From: VBAU01 sp036005185
Lineage (GTDB): Bacteria > Bacteroidota > Bacteroidia > Chitinophagales > Chitinophagaceae
Direction: 5' to 3'
Assembly (NCBI GenBank): GCA_036005185.1
Contig: DASYQS010000005.1
Location: forward strand, 1 to 64,000
DNA: 64,000 nucleotides
A program made the translations under genes and the position numbers. Numbering within the stretch: the stretch's first letter is position 1; each line of letters begins with the position of its first letter. The notes below the pieces were generated by a model. The model had not been told where the DNA came from. It ran no database searches and worked only from the letters and a program-made list of their open reading frames with translations. Below are positions 1-7,690 of this stretch, piece after piece.

Positions 1-36
1 AGACGAGGTGAACTAGTTTCTCCATCTTTCAAAAAC

Positions 37-951
37 TTGTTTATGCGTATTTTATGCCTCATCATCGGCTGTGCATTTTTTTTAGCTGCCGATAAAAAGC
101 AAACCCCGCCAAGAAAAATCATTGATGTCCATTTTCATGCACGGTTGCTTACAGACTATCCCAACCCGCCGCCTCCTAACCCGACAACAGGAAAAATACC
201 TGAATGGAAGAATGATAAAGAGATGATGGATATCATGCTATCCACACTTAAGGATAATAATGTGGTAAAGGTTATCGCATCCGGCAATTTAACGACAGTC
301 GCGAATTATCAAATGGCAGATCCTGAAAGGATCATTCCTGGTTTTGATTATCCTTTCAAAGGGAATAATTCATTGCCCGACACCGCTACTTTTGTCCGGT
401 ACATCGAGGAAAAAAAGCTTAGTGTTTTCGGAGAGCTTGCTCTTCAGTATGAAGGAAAAACACTGGCAGATCCTGAATTCGAACCTTATCTTGCCATTTG
501 TGAAAGATTAAGTATCCCTGTTGCTCTTCACACAGGACTGGCGCCACCTAACACACCATATAACTGTTGTCCAAAGTTCAGAACGCACTTGGGCAACCCA
601 CAATTAATTGAGGAGGTTTTAATAAAGCACCCAAAACTAAAAATTCAGCTAATGCACATGGGCTTTCCATGGTTGCAGGAAACAAAAGCAATAATGCATA
701 TCTATCCGCAGGTATATGCGGACATCGGGGTACTCGATTGGAACAGGCCTGTTTCCGAATTTTACAACTACCTTAAATCATTTATGGAATCCGGCTTTGG
801 AAAGCGTATCATGTTTGGTTCCGATCAAATGGCCTGGGCAGATGCTATTCCTCTTGCCATTAAAAACCTTGAGAATGCTCCATTTTTGACAGAAGAACAA
901 AAACAGGATATCTTTTATAATAACGCGGCGAGATTTTATAATATAAAATAG
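37..951 (+). CDS. amidohydrolase-2 family metal-dependent hydrolase, exported
   Basis: The 304-residue protein has the TIM-barrel amidohydrolase-2 layout: the metal-binding HxH motif (His32-Phe-His34 in DVHFHARL), a mid-protein His in the VALHTG segment, another in LMHMGFP, and a late Asp in the MFGSDQM segment near residue 264. The family includes decarboxylases and lactone or amide hydrolases; the substrate here cannot be read from sequence. The N-terminus has a hydrophobic stretch with a possible lipobox (LIIGC, Cys12), suggesting export. ATG at 37 or 43 could both start it. It is the first visible cassette gene and is followed at 980 by an attC-like site. Confidence 0.8.
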   Translation: MFMRILCLIIGCAFFLAADKKQTPPRKIIDVHFHARLLTDYPNPPPPNPTTGKIPEWKNDKEMMDIMLSTLKDNNVVKVIASGNLTTVANYQMADPERIIPGFDYPFKGNNSLPDTATFVRYIEEKKLSVFGELALQYEGKTLADPEFEPYLAICERLSIPVALHTGLAPPNTPYNCCPKFRTHLGNPQLIEEVLIKHPKLKIQLMHMGFPWLQETKAIMHIYPQVYADIGVLDWNRPVSEFYNYLKSFMESGFGKRIMFGSDQMAWADAIPLAIKNLENAPFLTEEQKQDIFYNNAARFYNIK

Positions 952-979
952 CAGTTTGACTGACCTCATTTAAACCACT

Positions 980-1179
980 GCAGCCAACAGTTATATTTGC
1001 AATAGCAGGGCTTGACGGAAGAACAATCGGCGGCAAATCTTTAATCTGCTTCAGTTCGGGCTTGACGTTAATAATTAAGCGACAAATGTTATCTTCAACA
1101 ATAAAACTTTAATCAACTTCGGTACAGGCGTGATGGAATGCTAATATCCTGCCATCGCAAATATCGATTCGTTGGCTGC
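980..1179 (+). repeat. attC-like site, family 1
   Basis: The opening box GCAGCCAAC (980-988) is the exact complement of the closing box GTTGGCTGC (1171-1179). Inner arms also pair: TATTTGCAATAGCAGG near 994-1009 with CCTGCCATCGCAAATA near 1149-1163. Unequal spacers (AGTT versus about six bases) lie between the R and L boxes, as in folded integron attC sites. The same arms and a core reading about 'TTAATAATTAA(A/G)CGACAAATG' recur at 9767 and 11086. It fills the gap between the amidohydrolase and FG-GAP genes. Confidence 0.75.
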
Positions 1180-1239
1180 AATTTTACTGAACTTTCTGAG
1201 CTACATTGAAATAATAAAATATAACTTTCACCAAATGCC

Positions 1240-2430
1240 ATGAAAATTTACTTTTTTATTTTGTGCCTTGTAAGTACTTTGACTCAGAAAGTTCTTGCTC
1301 AGAAGAACATTCATGCTTCTAATCACAAGCAAGAAAAATCTGCTAATAATTTTCCCGACTTCGATAAATCTTTATTACTGGAAACAGTAGCCGATACAAC
1401 AGCGAATGTAAGTTTTGGCGATTTCGATGGCGATGGCCATCTTGACATTCTGTTGGTGAAAGGAAGACATTGGCCTATAATTGACCGGATTATTCTTGGT
1501 GATGGGTTGGGCGGAATCCGAAGGGCTTATAACCTCGGGAAGATATCAGACCGCTCATACACCGGCGGATTGGCTGATTTCAATGGAGATGGTTTCGTTG
1601 ATATTGCTGTTAGCAATGATGCCCCAGACCGGAAACTAATTTATTTTAATGACAGGAAAGGCAATTTTAATATTGGCTCTGAATTCGGGCTTCCTGAATG
1701 GCCGACACGGAATTTATCCATCGCTGATATCAACAACGACGGTTTGCCAGATCTCATTTTGGCGAACAGAGGTGATTTATCGTCAACATCAAATTATATC
1801 TGCTTAAACCGGGGAAAAGGACAATTTAATGCTGATTGCATCCCATTTGCTCCTTATCCTGCCACGACAATATCCCCTGCAGACTTTAATAAAGATGGTT
1901 TTATTGACCTTGTTGTACCGCATCGTGACGGTGGTCAGAGTTATGTTTACCTCGGCAATTCAGATATGGCTTTTTCAGACACCCATCGTATTCCATTCGG
2001 GTCATCTGACGTTACTATTCGCATGGCAGCTGTAGCAGATTTTAATAGAGATAATATACTTGACATTGTAGCTATCGACGAAAATAAAGGAGTAAATCTT
2101 TATTTTGGACAAAAAGATCAAACCTTTTCCGCAGGTATTTCTTTAGCCGATTCAAAGATTGTTCCTTACGCATTGGCAGTTGCTGATCTGAATAACGACG
2201 GAAAAGCTGATATCATCGTAGGCCATGTAGAAGCATTGTCAACAGTATTTTATAATGACGGGACAAGCCGCAACTTTACATCAATTTCTTTTGGTGATTC
2301 AAAAGGAACTGTGTATGGTTTTGCAGTTGGTGATTTTAACGAAGACGGAATTCCTGACATCGCTACTGCACGCTCAGATGCTACGAATGTTTTATACTTT
2401 GGCAATATCAAATCAAAAAATCGGGACTGA
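1240..2430 (+). CDS. exported FG-GAP/VCBS repeat protein
   Basis: The 396-residue protein has an N-terminal signal peptide ending near the VLAQ segment. It then carries about seven FG-GAP/VCBS repeats, each with a calcium-loop signature: DFDGDGHLD, DFNGDGFVD, DINNDGLPD, DFNKDGFID, DFNRDNILD, DLNNDGKAD and DFNEDGIPD. Such repeats usually form a beta-propeller that binds calcium and often acts in surface binding or adhesion; the ligand is unknown. Repeat spacing of about 50-60 residues fits a seven-bladed propeller with no other domain. It occupies the cassette that begins at 1172. Confidence 0.85.
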   Translation: MKIYFFILCLVSTLTQKVLAQKNIHASNHKQEKSANNFPDFDKSLLLETVADTTANVSFGDFDGDGHLDILLVKGRHWPIIDRIILGDGLGGIRRAYNLGKISDRSYTGGLADFNGDGFVDIAVSNDAPDRKLIYFNDRKGNFNIGSEFGLPEWPTRNLSIADINNDGLPDLILANRGDLSSTSNYICLNRGKGQFNADCIPFAPYPATTISPADFNKDGFIDLVVPHRDGGQSYVYLGNSDMAFSDTHRIPFGSSDVTIRMAAVADFNRDNILDIVAIDENKGVNLYFGQKDQTFSAGISLADSKIVPYALAVADLNNDGKADIIVGHVEALSTVFYNDGTSRNFTSISFGDSKGTVYGFAVGDFNEDGIPDIATARSDATNVLYFGNIKSKNRD

Positions 2431-2609
2431 AATGATAGGTGAATTTAACAGCCCCGGTTATGCTTAGTGTTCTTTAAAATAAAAAGTGTGCAATCGTTAT
2501 TCCGGAGATTGTATCTCCGGATCAGCTTTGAAAAAGCTGTCCTTCTTTCTTATTTATTTATGTTGTTGTTGATGTTCCAGTATCAGCATCTTTCTTCCAT
2601 AGTTCTTCG

Positions 2610-2714
2610 TACCAACAGTCGCAAAATTGAAATGCGTTTATTTATTCTGTACAACTTACAATTGGAAATCATTAACTTTCTGTGCAAGAACTTGCGTACA
2701 GCAGAGTGTTGGGG
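2610..2714 (+). repeat. degenerate attC-like site
   Basis: A TACCAAC box (2610-2616) opposes GTTGGGG (2708-2714), and a short inner arm (CGCAA near 2620, TTGCG near 2692) can pair. The opening box matches the cassette start at 1171 (GTTGGCT) only over GTTGG, so the assignment is weak. The rest of the 2431-2738 gap shows no convincing gene: the one reading frame through it has no family resemblance and overlaps this site. Confidence 0.4.
2623..2695. repeat. 73-bp direct repeat, copy 1
   Basis: This segment recurs at 3821-3893 with a single base difference (GTGCAAG here, GTACAAG there). Each copy sits a few tens of bases upstream of a gene start (2739 and 3924). It may be a duplicated central part of a recombination site or a shared leader. 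The near identity suggests recent duplication. Confidence 0.9.
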
Positions 2715-2738
2715 GAAATTTTGTCTTATAAAGCTAAT

Positions 2739-3764
2739 ATGAAAAATTTAATAACCGCAATAATATTGATTGCATTTGTTATCGGGTGTAATTCGCAGAA
2801 ACAGAAAAAAAATGAAATGGCAGACTTAAATCTGTATTTTAAAGCAGATATGGGAATTGATAGTGTTTTGGTTGCGAATTTCACTCAGGACAGGGAGTTT
2901 CAATTTATGCCATACAAGAATGCTCTGAATATTACCTTTAATGATAGCATTAATGATTATTACTTTCTTAAATTTTTCACGGGAAAAGGTGCATTGATGT
3001 ATCCCTTGTGGTTAAATGGAAAAAATGTTATTATCAAAGGGAAAATAACTGACAAAGTAAAAATAGATACTGTAATAGGGTCAACTCTTTATTATAAGTC
3101 ACTCGATTTTAGAAAAAAATACACGGAATTGAACGATAGCAAGACTGATGCTGTTACGATAAACAATTTTTTATTGACTGAACTTAAACAGAATATCAGC
3201 AATCCTTTTTCAATTGAAATTGCCAGGAATTTCTTTAGCAGAAACATGAGTAACAAAAATGAACTAAAAACTGTTTATAGTATTTTATCAAATCAGGAAG
3301 ACGGAATACAAAATAGTCTTATGAACCCTATAAAAGAGATTCAAAAGATACTGGTTGATGATAAAGTAGATCTATCAAATTTTAGCTTCTATGATATTGA
3401 TAGAAAAATGACTTCCTTAAAACCAAAAAAAGGAAATAAAATTCTGATAGACTTCTGGTTCGTTTCCTGCGCACCTTGTATCAAAGAGCACAAAGCAATT
3501 GCCGGTAAACTAGGCATATTGAATAGTAACAACATAGACCTGGTTGGGATTTCAATTGATGATGATCATGAAAAATGGAAGGATTACCTAAAAGAGAAAA
3601 AATACAATTGGCTAAACCTGAGAGAAGCGGATGAGCCAGAAAATAAATTAAGAACAGAAATGCTGATCTCAACTTTCCCGACATACTTGTTATTAGATAG
3701 CGAAGGGAATGTTCTGCATAGAACTAACTCATTTGAAGAAATGGAAAAATATTTGAAAATATAA
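2739..3764 (+). CDS. TlpA-like thioredoxin-fold lipoprotein
   Basis: The 341-residue protein starts at the ATG followed by a short signal peptide with lipobox VIGC, so it should be a lipoprotein. The C-terminal about 130 residues are a TlpA/ResA-type thioredoxin domain: the strand ILIDFWF, the redox motif CAPC (residues about 246-249), GISIDDD, and the cis-Pro segment STFPTYLLLDSEG. The N-terminal about 200 residues have no recognisable domain but resemble the variable N-terminal part common in Bacteroidota thiol-disulfide oxidoreductases. The role is probably reduction of periplasmic disulfides. It lies in the cassette beginning near 2709. Confidence 0.85.
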   Translation: MKNLITAIILIAFVIGCNSQKQKKNEMADLNLYFKADMGIDSVLVANFTQDREFQFMPYKNALNITFNDSINDYYFLKFFTGKGALMYPLWLNGKNVIIKGKITDKVKIDTVIGSTLYYKSLDFRKKYTELNDSKTDAVTINNFLLTELKQNISNPFSIEIARNFFSRNMSNKNELKTVYSILSNQEDGIQNSLMNPIKEIQKILVDDKVDLSNFSFYDIDRKMTSLKPKKGNKILIDFWFVSCAPCIKEHKAIAGKLGILNSNNIDLVGISIDDDHEKWKDYLKEKKYNWLNLREADEPENKLRTEMLISTFPTYLLLDSEGNVLHRTNSFEEMEKYLKI

Positions 3765-3820
3765 ACATTCAAACCTGATAAATACTGTTTACGTTGTTAG
3801 TGCCTGCCGGCACGCATGGA

Positions 3821-3893
3821 AAAATTGAAATGCGTTTATTTATTCTGTACAACTTACAATTGGAAATCATTAACTTTCTGTACAAGAACTTGC
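3821..3893. repeat. 73-bp direct repeat, copy 2
   Basis: It matches 2623-2695 at 72 of 73 positions. It is flanked on the left by a GCCTGCCGGCA dyad (3801-3811), and short GTTGT/ACAAC complementary ends lie further out (near 3793 and 3900). It is upstream of the DUF1801 gene at 3924. Confidence 0.9.
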
Positions 3894-3923
3894 CAGTAGA
3901 CAACAAATAATTTTATATTTTAT

Positions 3924-4391
3924 ATGAACGTACAAGAGCAAATCAAAAAGTATATTACCAGCCAACCTGAACCAAAACGTAGTGACATGCAAGAGTTGCA
4001 TCGGCTCACTCTGCAAGTATTACCAGGATGTAAATTATGGTTCGACGATGGTAGAAACAGCGAAAATAAAACTGTTAGCAATCCTACGATAGGATATGGA
4101 TTTCACACAATAAAATATACTAATGGAAAAACTAGAGAATTTTTTCAAATTGGTATGAGCGCAAACACAACCGGAATCTCTGTCTATATCCTTGGTATAA
4201 AAGATAAGACTTACTTAGCCCAAACGTATGGAAACAAACTCGGCAAGGCGAAAGTGACCGGGTATTGCATTAAGTTCAAAGCATTAAAAGACATAGACAT
4301 TGATATACTTGAAGCAGCAATACGATATGGGGTTGAAACCTCGCAAAAGCAGGGCCGAAGTCCAAAATTCAACATTAGTAATTCTATTTAG
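3924..4391 (+). CDS. DUF1801 family protein
   Basis: The 155-residue protein looks like a complete DUF1801 domain: an N-terminal helix (the segment around EQIKKYITSQPEPKRSD), the LHRLTLQVLPGCKLWFDDG region, the GYGFHTIKY strand and a C-terminal helical part (IDILEAAIRYGVETS). The biochemical function of the family is not established; some members resemble frataxin-like folds. It is in the cassette array, with no hydrophobic segment, so it is probably cytosolic. A second, different DUF1801 protein is encoded at 22114, outside the array. Confidence 0.7.
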   Translation: MNVQEQIKKYITSQPEPKRSDMQELHRLTLQVLPGCKLWFDDGRNSENKTVSNPTIGYGFHTIKYTNGKTREFFQIGMSANTTGISVYILGIKDKTYLAQTYGNKLGKAKVTGYCIKFKALKDIDIDILEAAIRYGVETSQKQGRSPKFNISNSI

Positions 4392-4506
4392 CCTTTGTAC
4401 TAATTTTGAGATGACGTTTTTCAAATCCATGCCTTCGCCAATACCCAAATCGTTAGCGGTAATTGTCACTTCCAGATCACTACGACATTTAACAAATAAA
4501 AGAGAT

Positions 4507-5046
4507 ATGCCAAACAAAGATCTCCATATGAAATTTCGCTTTTGGTATTTCAATATGGCGGATTTCATCAAGATGTTTTCTCCAATCAGACCAACTGCTA
4601 AATGGCTATTCATTGTGTCATCTATCTTAATTTCATTGTTAATCTCAGCTTGTTCACATCGGTTAGCCGTTTCATCTCTAAAGTCTGATTTAATTGAAGC
4701 ACAAAAAGCATTAATCATAGCAAATAATGCTGGAGATGTACCGGCAGTCGAATATTTAACGGCTAACGAATGGACTGGAATTGCCGCATCTGGAGTATCA
4801 CGTACAAAGGTTCAGTTGAGAGATGAAATAACCAAACGGGGACCCGCTAAAGTGCAGGCTACCGCCCAACAGCTTGCTGATAGACAAAAGGAATGGCTTG
4901 TGTATGTAAGTAAGAACGTTGGAGTAGTGACCCGTTTGACGGCTGGCGATCATGGCACACCTTCGTGGATTACGACAATTTGGATATACCGTGATGGCAG
5001 GTGGCAGCGGATAGTAAGTCAGGATACGAAAGTTCAAAATCCGTAA
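4507..5046 (+). CDS. SnoaL/DUF4440-like lipoprotein
   Basis: The reading frame is open from 4300, but the G^TT cassette junction at 4452 means the gene must start inside the cassette. ATG at 4507, 4528 or 4555 are candidates; I chose 4507 (179 residues). A hydrophobic segment (WLFIVSSILISLLISAC) ends in a lipobox Cys. The mature part (SDLIEAQKALIIANNAGDVPAVEYL, then the terminal IWIYRDGRWQRIVSQ strand) matches the DUF4440/SnoaL-like alpha+beta cone fold. The ligand is unknown. The last part contains the typical WIYRDGRW signature of this fold. Confidence 0.65.
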   Translation: MPNKDLHMKFRFWYFNMADFIKMFSPIRPTAKWLFIVSSILISLLISACSHRLAVSSLKSDLIEAQKALIIANNAGDVPAVEYLTANEWTGIAASGVSRTKVQLRDEITKRGPAKVQATAQQLADRQKEWLVYVSKNVGVVTRLTAGDHGTPSWITTIWIYRDGRWQRIVSQDTKVQNP

Positions 5047-5101
5047 CGTTAATTTTTGTAAGCCACCATTGAATATGAACTGCCTGAAGTTTAAAAAACA
5101 A

Positions 5102-5292
5102 CTACCGCTTTTACATAGATGCTTGCCAACCCGCCTGCCGGCAGACAGGAATGCCGGGGACCGAACAAATGATTTCAGCGTTAGTATTTCTATTTAACTT
5201 TAGCACTGCGCCATATTAAAAAATAAGTTACGGCGCTGCCAAGCTGCAGGATCACAGACTTCCGGCACTTCGGCAATGCGTAAACGTTGGGT
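5102..5292 (+). repeat. attC-like site, family 3
   Basis: Outer arms TTTACATAGATGCTTGCC (from 5110) and GGCAATGCGTAAACG (near 5272-5286) pair, with the palindrome-rich segment CCGCCTGCCGGCAGACAGG inside the left arm. It closes with GTTGGGT (5286-5292), the only perfect GTTRRRY box in the window. The opening box is degenerate: CTACCGCTTTTAC resembles the complement of the cassette start GTTAGCGGTA (4452). The same site family is at 9032-9213. Confidence 0.65.
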
Positions 5293-5309
5293 ACAATTAT
5301 AAAAAGACG

Positions 5310-6512
5310 ATGAACAAGACACATTTATTTTATTTATTGGTTACCGTATCAATATTTAGCTGTGGCACGCAAAATATTAGCAAAACAAATTTTGAAAAAC
5401 CTGCAAGGGTTGTCTCAGACGGTAATACGGCAAGGATCAATGCAATTGATAATCTTATTAAAAAACTCGTTTCTGACAAAAAAACTGTCGGCTTTTCATT
5501 TGGAATTCAAATTGGTGAGGCAACCCCAATAATAAAAGAATATGGATTAGCCAATTTAGAAAAGGGCCTGCCGGTAAAATCAACCGATCAATTTAGAATT
5601 GCATCAGTTACAAAACCTATAACTGCTACAGCTATATTAAAGCTTGTAGAGCTGGGAGAACTGTCGTTAAATGACAGGATAAATAAGTTCTTTCCGGATT
5701 ATCCTAACGGACAAAACATTTCCATTTACCAGCTATTATCGCACACTTCAGGAATTCCGAATTGGTGGGATGGCGGAATGCCAGGCAGCACACCCAAAAG
5801 TTTCCCGATGTGTGATAGTCCGCATATGTATTTACAACAAATGAAGAATGGCTCTCTTTTTGCGCCATCAGAATTTTTCAAGTACTCAAATAGTGGATAC
5901 ATACTGCTTGGTGAAATCATCGAAATTGTTTCTGGTATAAAATACGATGAGTTCTTAAAAAAGGACATTTTTGAGCCAGCGGGGATGCCCAGTACAGAAA
6001 TGGAATACATAGAAAAGGGTTCAGGAAATTGGGTAACTGGTTATGCTCTTAAACCAAGTGAGGAAATGCCATTTGTTGCACCCCAGGTTTATCATTTGCC
6101 TTTTTCTGCAGGTGGTCTTCGTTCAAACGCAACGGACATGTTGAATTTTTTCAAAGCATTAAAATCGGGTAAAATTATAAGCAAAGAGTTGTTTAATGAT
6201 ATGACTTCATATGCTAAAACAAAAAATGGAAACCCAACTTATGAAGGAAACTATGTTGCACCTGGCTCCGAGCCAAGTAAACCACAAGAACACTTTAACA
6301 AACGTGGTTATGGTCTTGGATTTCACCTTATGGAGTTATACGAAATACCTGTTTACTATCATAGTGGTGGAGTTGCTGGCTTTAATTCTTATCTAATTCA
6401 CATTCCTAAAAGTAATACGACCATTGTCCTACTGGCAAATACAGAAAACGGCATCATTCCTGCACTAAAAGAGATTTTAAAAATAGCAACTGAATTTGAA
6501 AACCAAGAATAA
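5310..6512 (+). CDS. serine beta-lactamase-fold hydrolase (class C/EstB-like lipoprotein)
   Basis: The 400-residue protein has a lipoprotein signal (IFSC) and the beta-lactamase/D-Ala-D-Ala carboxypeptidase fold: SxxK as SVTK in the RIASVTKPITA segment, the YxN motif as YSN (KYSNSGYILLGEI), and an HSGG motif (YYHSGGVAGF). It may be a peptidase, esterase or beta-lactamase; the sequence does not decide. It sits in a well-bounded cassette, 5287-6638, whose start GTTGGGTACA is the exact complement of TGTACCCAAC at 6514. The stop codon is only a few bases before that site, a compact arrangement typical of cassettes. Confidence 0.85.
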   Translation: MNKTHLFYLLVTVSIFSCGTQNISKTNFEKPARVVSDGNTARINAIDNLIKKLVSDKKTVGFSFGIQIGEATPIIKEYGLANLEKGLPVKSTDQFRIASVTKPITATAILKLVELGELSLNDRINKFFPDYPNGQNISIYQLLSHTSGIPNWWDGGMPGSTPKSFPMCDSPHMYLQQMKNGSLFAPSEFFKYSNSGYILLGEIIEIVSGIKYDEFLKKDIFEPAGMPSTEMEYIEKGSGNWVTGYALKPSEEMPFVAPQVYHLPFSAGGLRSNATDMLNFFKALKSGKIISKELFNDMTSYAKTKNGNPTYEGNYVAPGSEPSKPQEHFNKRGYGLGFHLMELYEIPVYYHSGGVAGFNSYLIHIPKSNTTIVLLANTENGIIPALKEILKIATEFENQE

Positions 6513-6513
6513 C

Positions 6514-6644
6514 TGTACCCAACATGGGGCTTTCTGCTATCAACGTTATTCAATAACTTCAACATCAGTTTTCTGTTCGGCTTTTGCTCCAAGGCTGACA
6601 AACCACAGAATATCAGCACAGCAGAAAGCCCCGAACCGTTGGCG
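6514..6644 (+). repeat. attC-like site, family 2
   Basis: The opening box TGTACCCAAC (6514-6523) complements the start of its own cassette at 5286. Strong inner arms GGGGCTTTCTGCT (6526-6538) and AGCAGAAAGCCCC (near 6620-6632) pair perfectly. It closes with GTTGGCG (6638-6644). The total is about 130 bp, close to Vibrio-type attC length. Sites beginning AACATGCGGCTTT at 12405 and 15952 share this arm. Confidence 0.85.
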
Positions 6645-6789
6645 GTAATGCTATGACTATAACGCCTAACCTCAAAGGTGAAATTGAAAACGGTTATACT
6701 TTTGGGGCATTTGGAGATGAAAATGGAGAAAGTAAAATTTCCTCACTTGTGAAAGAATAAGCAGTCATCACTAATGCGTTATAATTTAT
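6639..6789 (+). other. near-empty or decayed cassette
   Basis: Between junctions at 6638 and 6778 there is no gene except a 35-codon frame (6653-6760) with no recognisable family. TATAACGC at 6658 and GCGTTATA at 6776 are exact inverted repeats, so most of the stretch could be a recombination site with almost no cargo. The alternative is a truncated gene remnant. Confidence 0.4.
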
Positions 6790-7344
6790 ATGAGTAAAAA
6801 ACAGGTACTTTTCATACAAGGCGGAGGCAACGGAGGCTACGAAGCCGATGCAAAGTTGGTGGCTTCGTTGCGAACTAAATTGGGCAGCGATTACGAAGTG
6901 AATTATCCTCAAATGCTTCCCGATGAAACAATACCGGATTTCGGACCGCGATGGCTAAAGCAAATAGGCAAAGAGATTTCTTCTGTCAAGGATGAAATTA
7001 TCTTGACAGGGCACTCACTCGGTGCTTCAATGTTGTTGAAATATCTCTCTGAAAATAAGATCAAAAAACATATTGCCGGAATTTTTCTTATCGCACCACC
7101 ATTTTGGAGCGGTAAAGAAGACTGGGTACAGCCGCTTAAGCTGCAAGAAAATTTTTCTGATAAACTGCCGAAAGACATCCCAATTTTTTTCTATCAATGC
7201 AGGGATGATGAAGTAGTTCCATTTGATCACTTCACATTCTATAAGCAAAATTTTCCTTGGGCAGTTTTTCGTGAAATGGCAAGCGGTGGTCATCAGCTTA
7301 ACAATGATTTGTCAATTGTAGCAAAGGATATAATGAAACTATAA
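6790..7344 (+). CDS. RBBP9/YdeN-type alpha/beta hydrolase
   Basis: The 184-residue protein matches the small RBBP9/YdeN serine hydrolase family: N-terminal VLFIQGGGNGGY, the nucleophile elbow GHSLGAS (Ser about 78), an Asp in the CRDDEVVPFDH segment and a catalytic His in SGGHQL near the end. Length and motif order are complete. No signal peptide is seen, so it is cytosolic; the substrate is unknown. It starts 10 bases after the junction region at 6778 and shares its cassette with a truncated dehydrogenase. Confidence 0.85.
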   Translation: MSKKQVLFIQGGGNGGYEADAKLVASLRTKLGSDYEVNYPQMLPDETIPDFGPRWLKQIGKEISSVKDEIILTGHSLGASMLLKYLSENKIKKHIAGIFLIAPPFWSGKEDWVQPLKLQENFSDKLPKDIPIFFYQCRDDEVVPFDHFTFYKQNFPWAVFREMASGGHQLNNDLSIVAKDIMKL

Positions 7345-7361
7345 ATCATTCAAAAGTTAAT

Positions 7362-7556
7362 ATGAAAATCAGGGCTTATGCAATTAAAGAGAAAGGCGGA
7401 AAGCCAGAACTCTTTTTCTATGAAAGAAACGTAGGCAACAATGATGTTTTAGTTAGAATCACCTATTGCAGTATCGCAAGAGGCGATGTTCAGTATATAA
7501 GTGATGAGTGGAGCGATGCAACGTTTCCATTGGTTTTCAATACTTTTAGAAAGTAA
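7362..7556 (+). pseudogene. truncated zinc-type alcohol dehydrogenase (N-terminal stub)
   Basis: The 64 residues resemble only the N-terminal GroES-like strand region of MDR alcohol dehydrogenases (KIRAYAIKEKGGKPELFFYE, then NDVLVRITYCSIARGDV and FPLV). In intact members FPLV is followed by PGHE, which binds the catalytic zinc. Here the frame runs into NTFRK and stops. The usual Cys-Gly-Xxx-Cys-His-Xxx-Asp motif is also altered (CSIARGDV). About 280 residues including the Rossmann domain are missing. It ends just before a degenerate recombination site, so the deletion probably came from rearrangement there. Confidence 0.75.
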
Positions 7557-7653
7557 ACAATTTCCAATTATCCGTTGCTAGATACGGGTAGATTCGTGCA
7601 TAACCGGATAAAATCGGGATAATGTGAAAATGGCGGATATGGGGTTGTTGTGC
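7555..7653 (+). repeat. degenerate attC-like site
   Basis: The site closes with a clear GTTGTGC box (7647-7653), which also begins the agmatine deiminase cassette. The left side is eroded. A TTATCCG arm (7568-7574) can pair with CGGATA (7634-7639), and GCATAAC (7598-7604) is an alternative opening box partly matching the cassette start GTTATAA at 6778. Confidence 0.4.
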
Positions 7654-7690
7654 GTTATGGCATAAAGCGTAACCTTTTCGGTAAAAGCAT

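Noticed and set aside
2467..2742. A 91-codon + strand frame
   Set aside because: It has no family resemblance, overlaps the repeat and the recombination site, and its end overlaps the true start of the TlpA-like gene.
2623..3893. Two-copy repeat as a CRISPR array
   Set aside because: Only two copies about 1.2 kb apart with a gene between, at 73 bp each; no spacer pattern.
4284..4718. A 144-codon - strand frame
   Set aside because: It lies antisense to DUF1801 and the SnoaL-like gene, with no recognisable domain; treated as a shadow.
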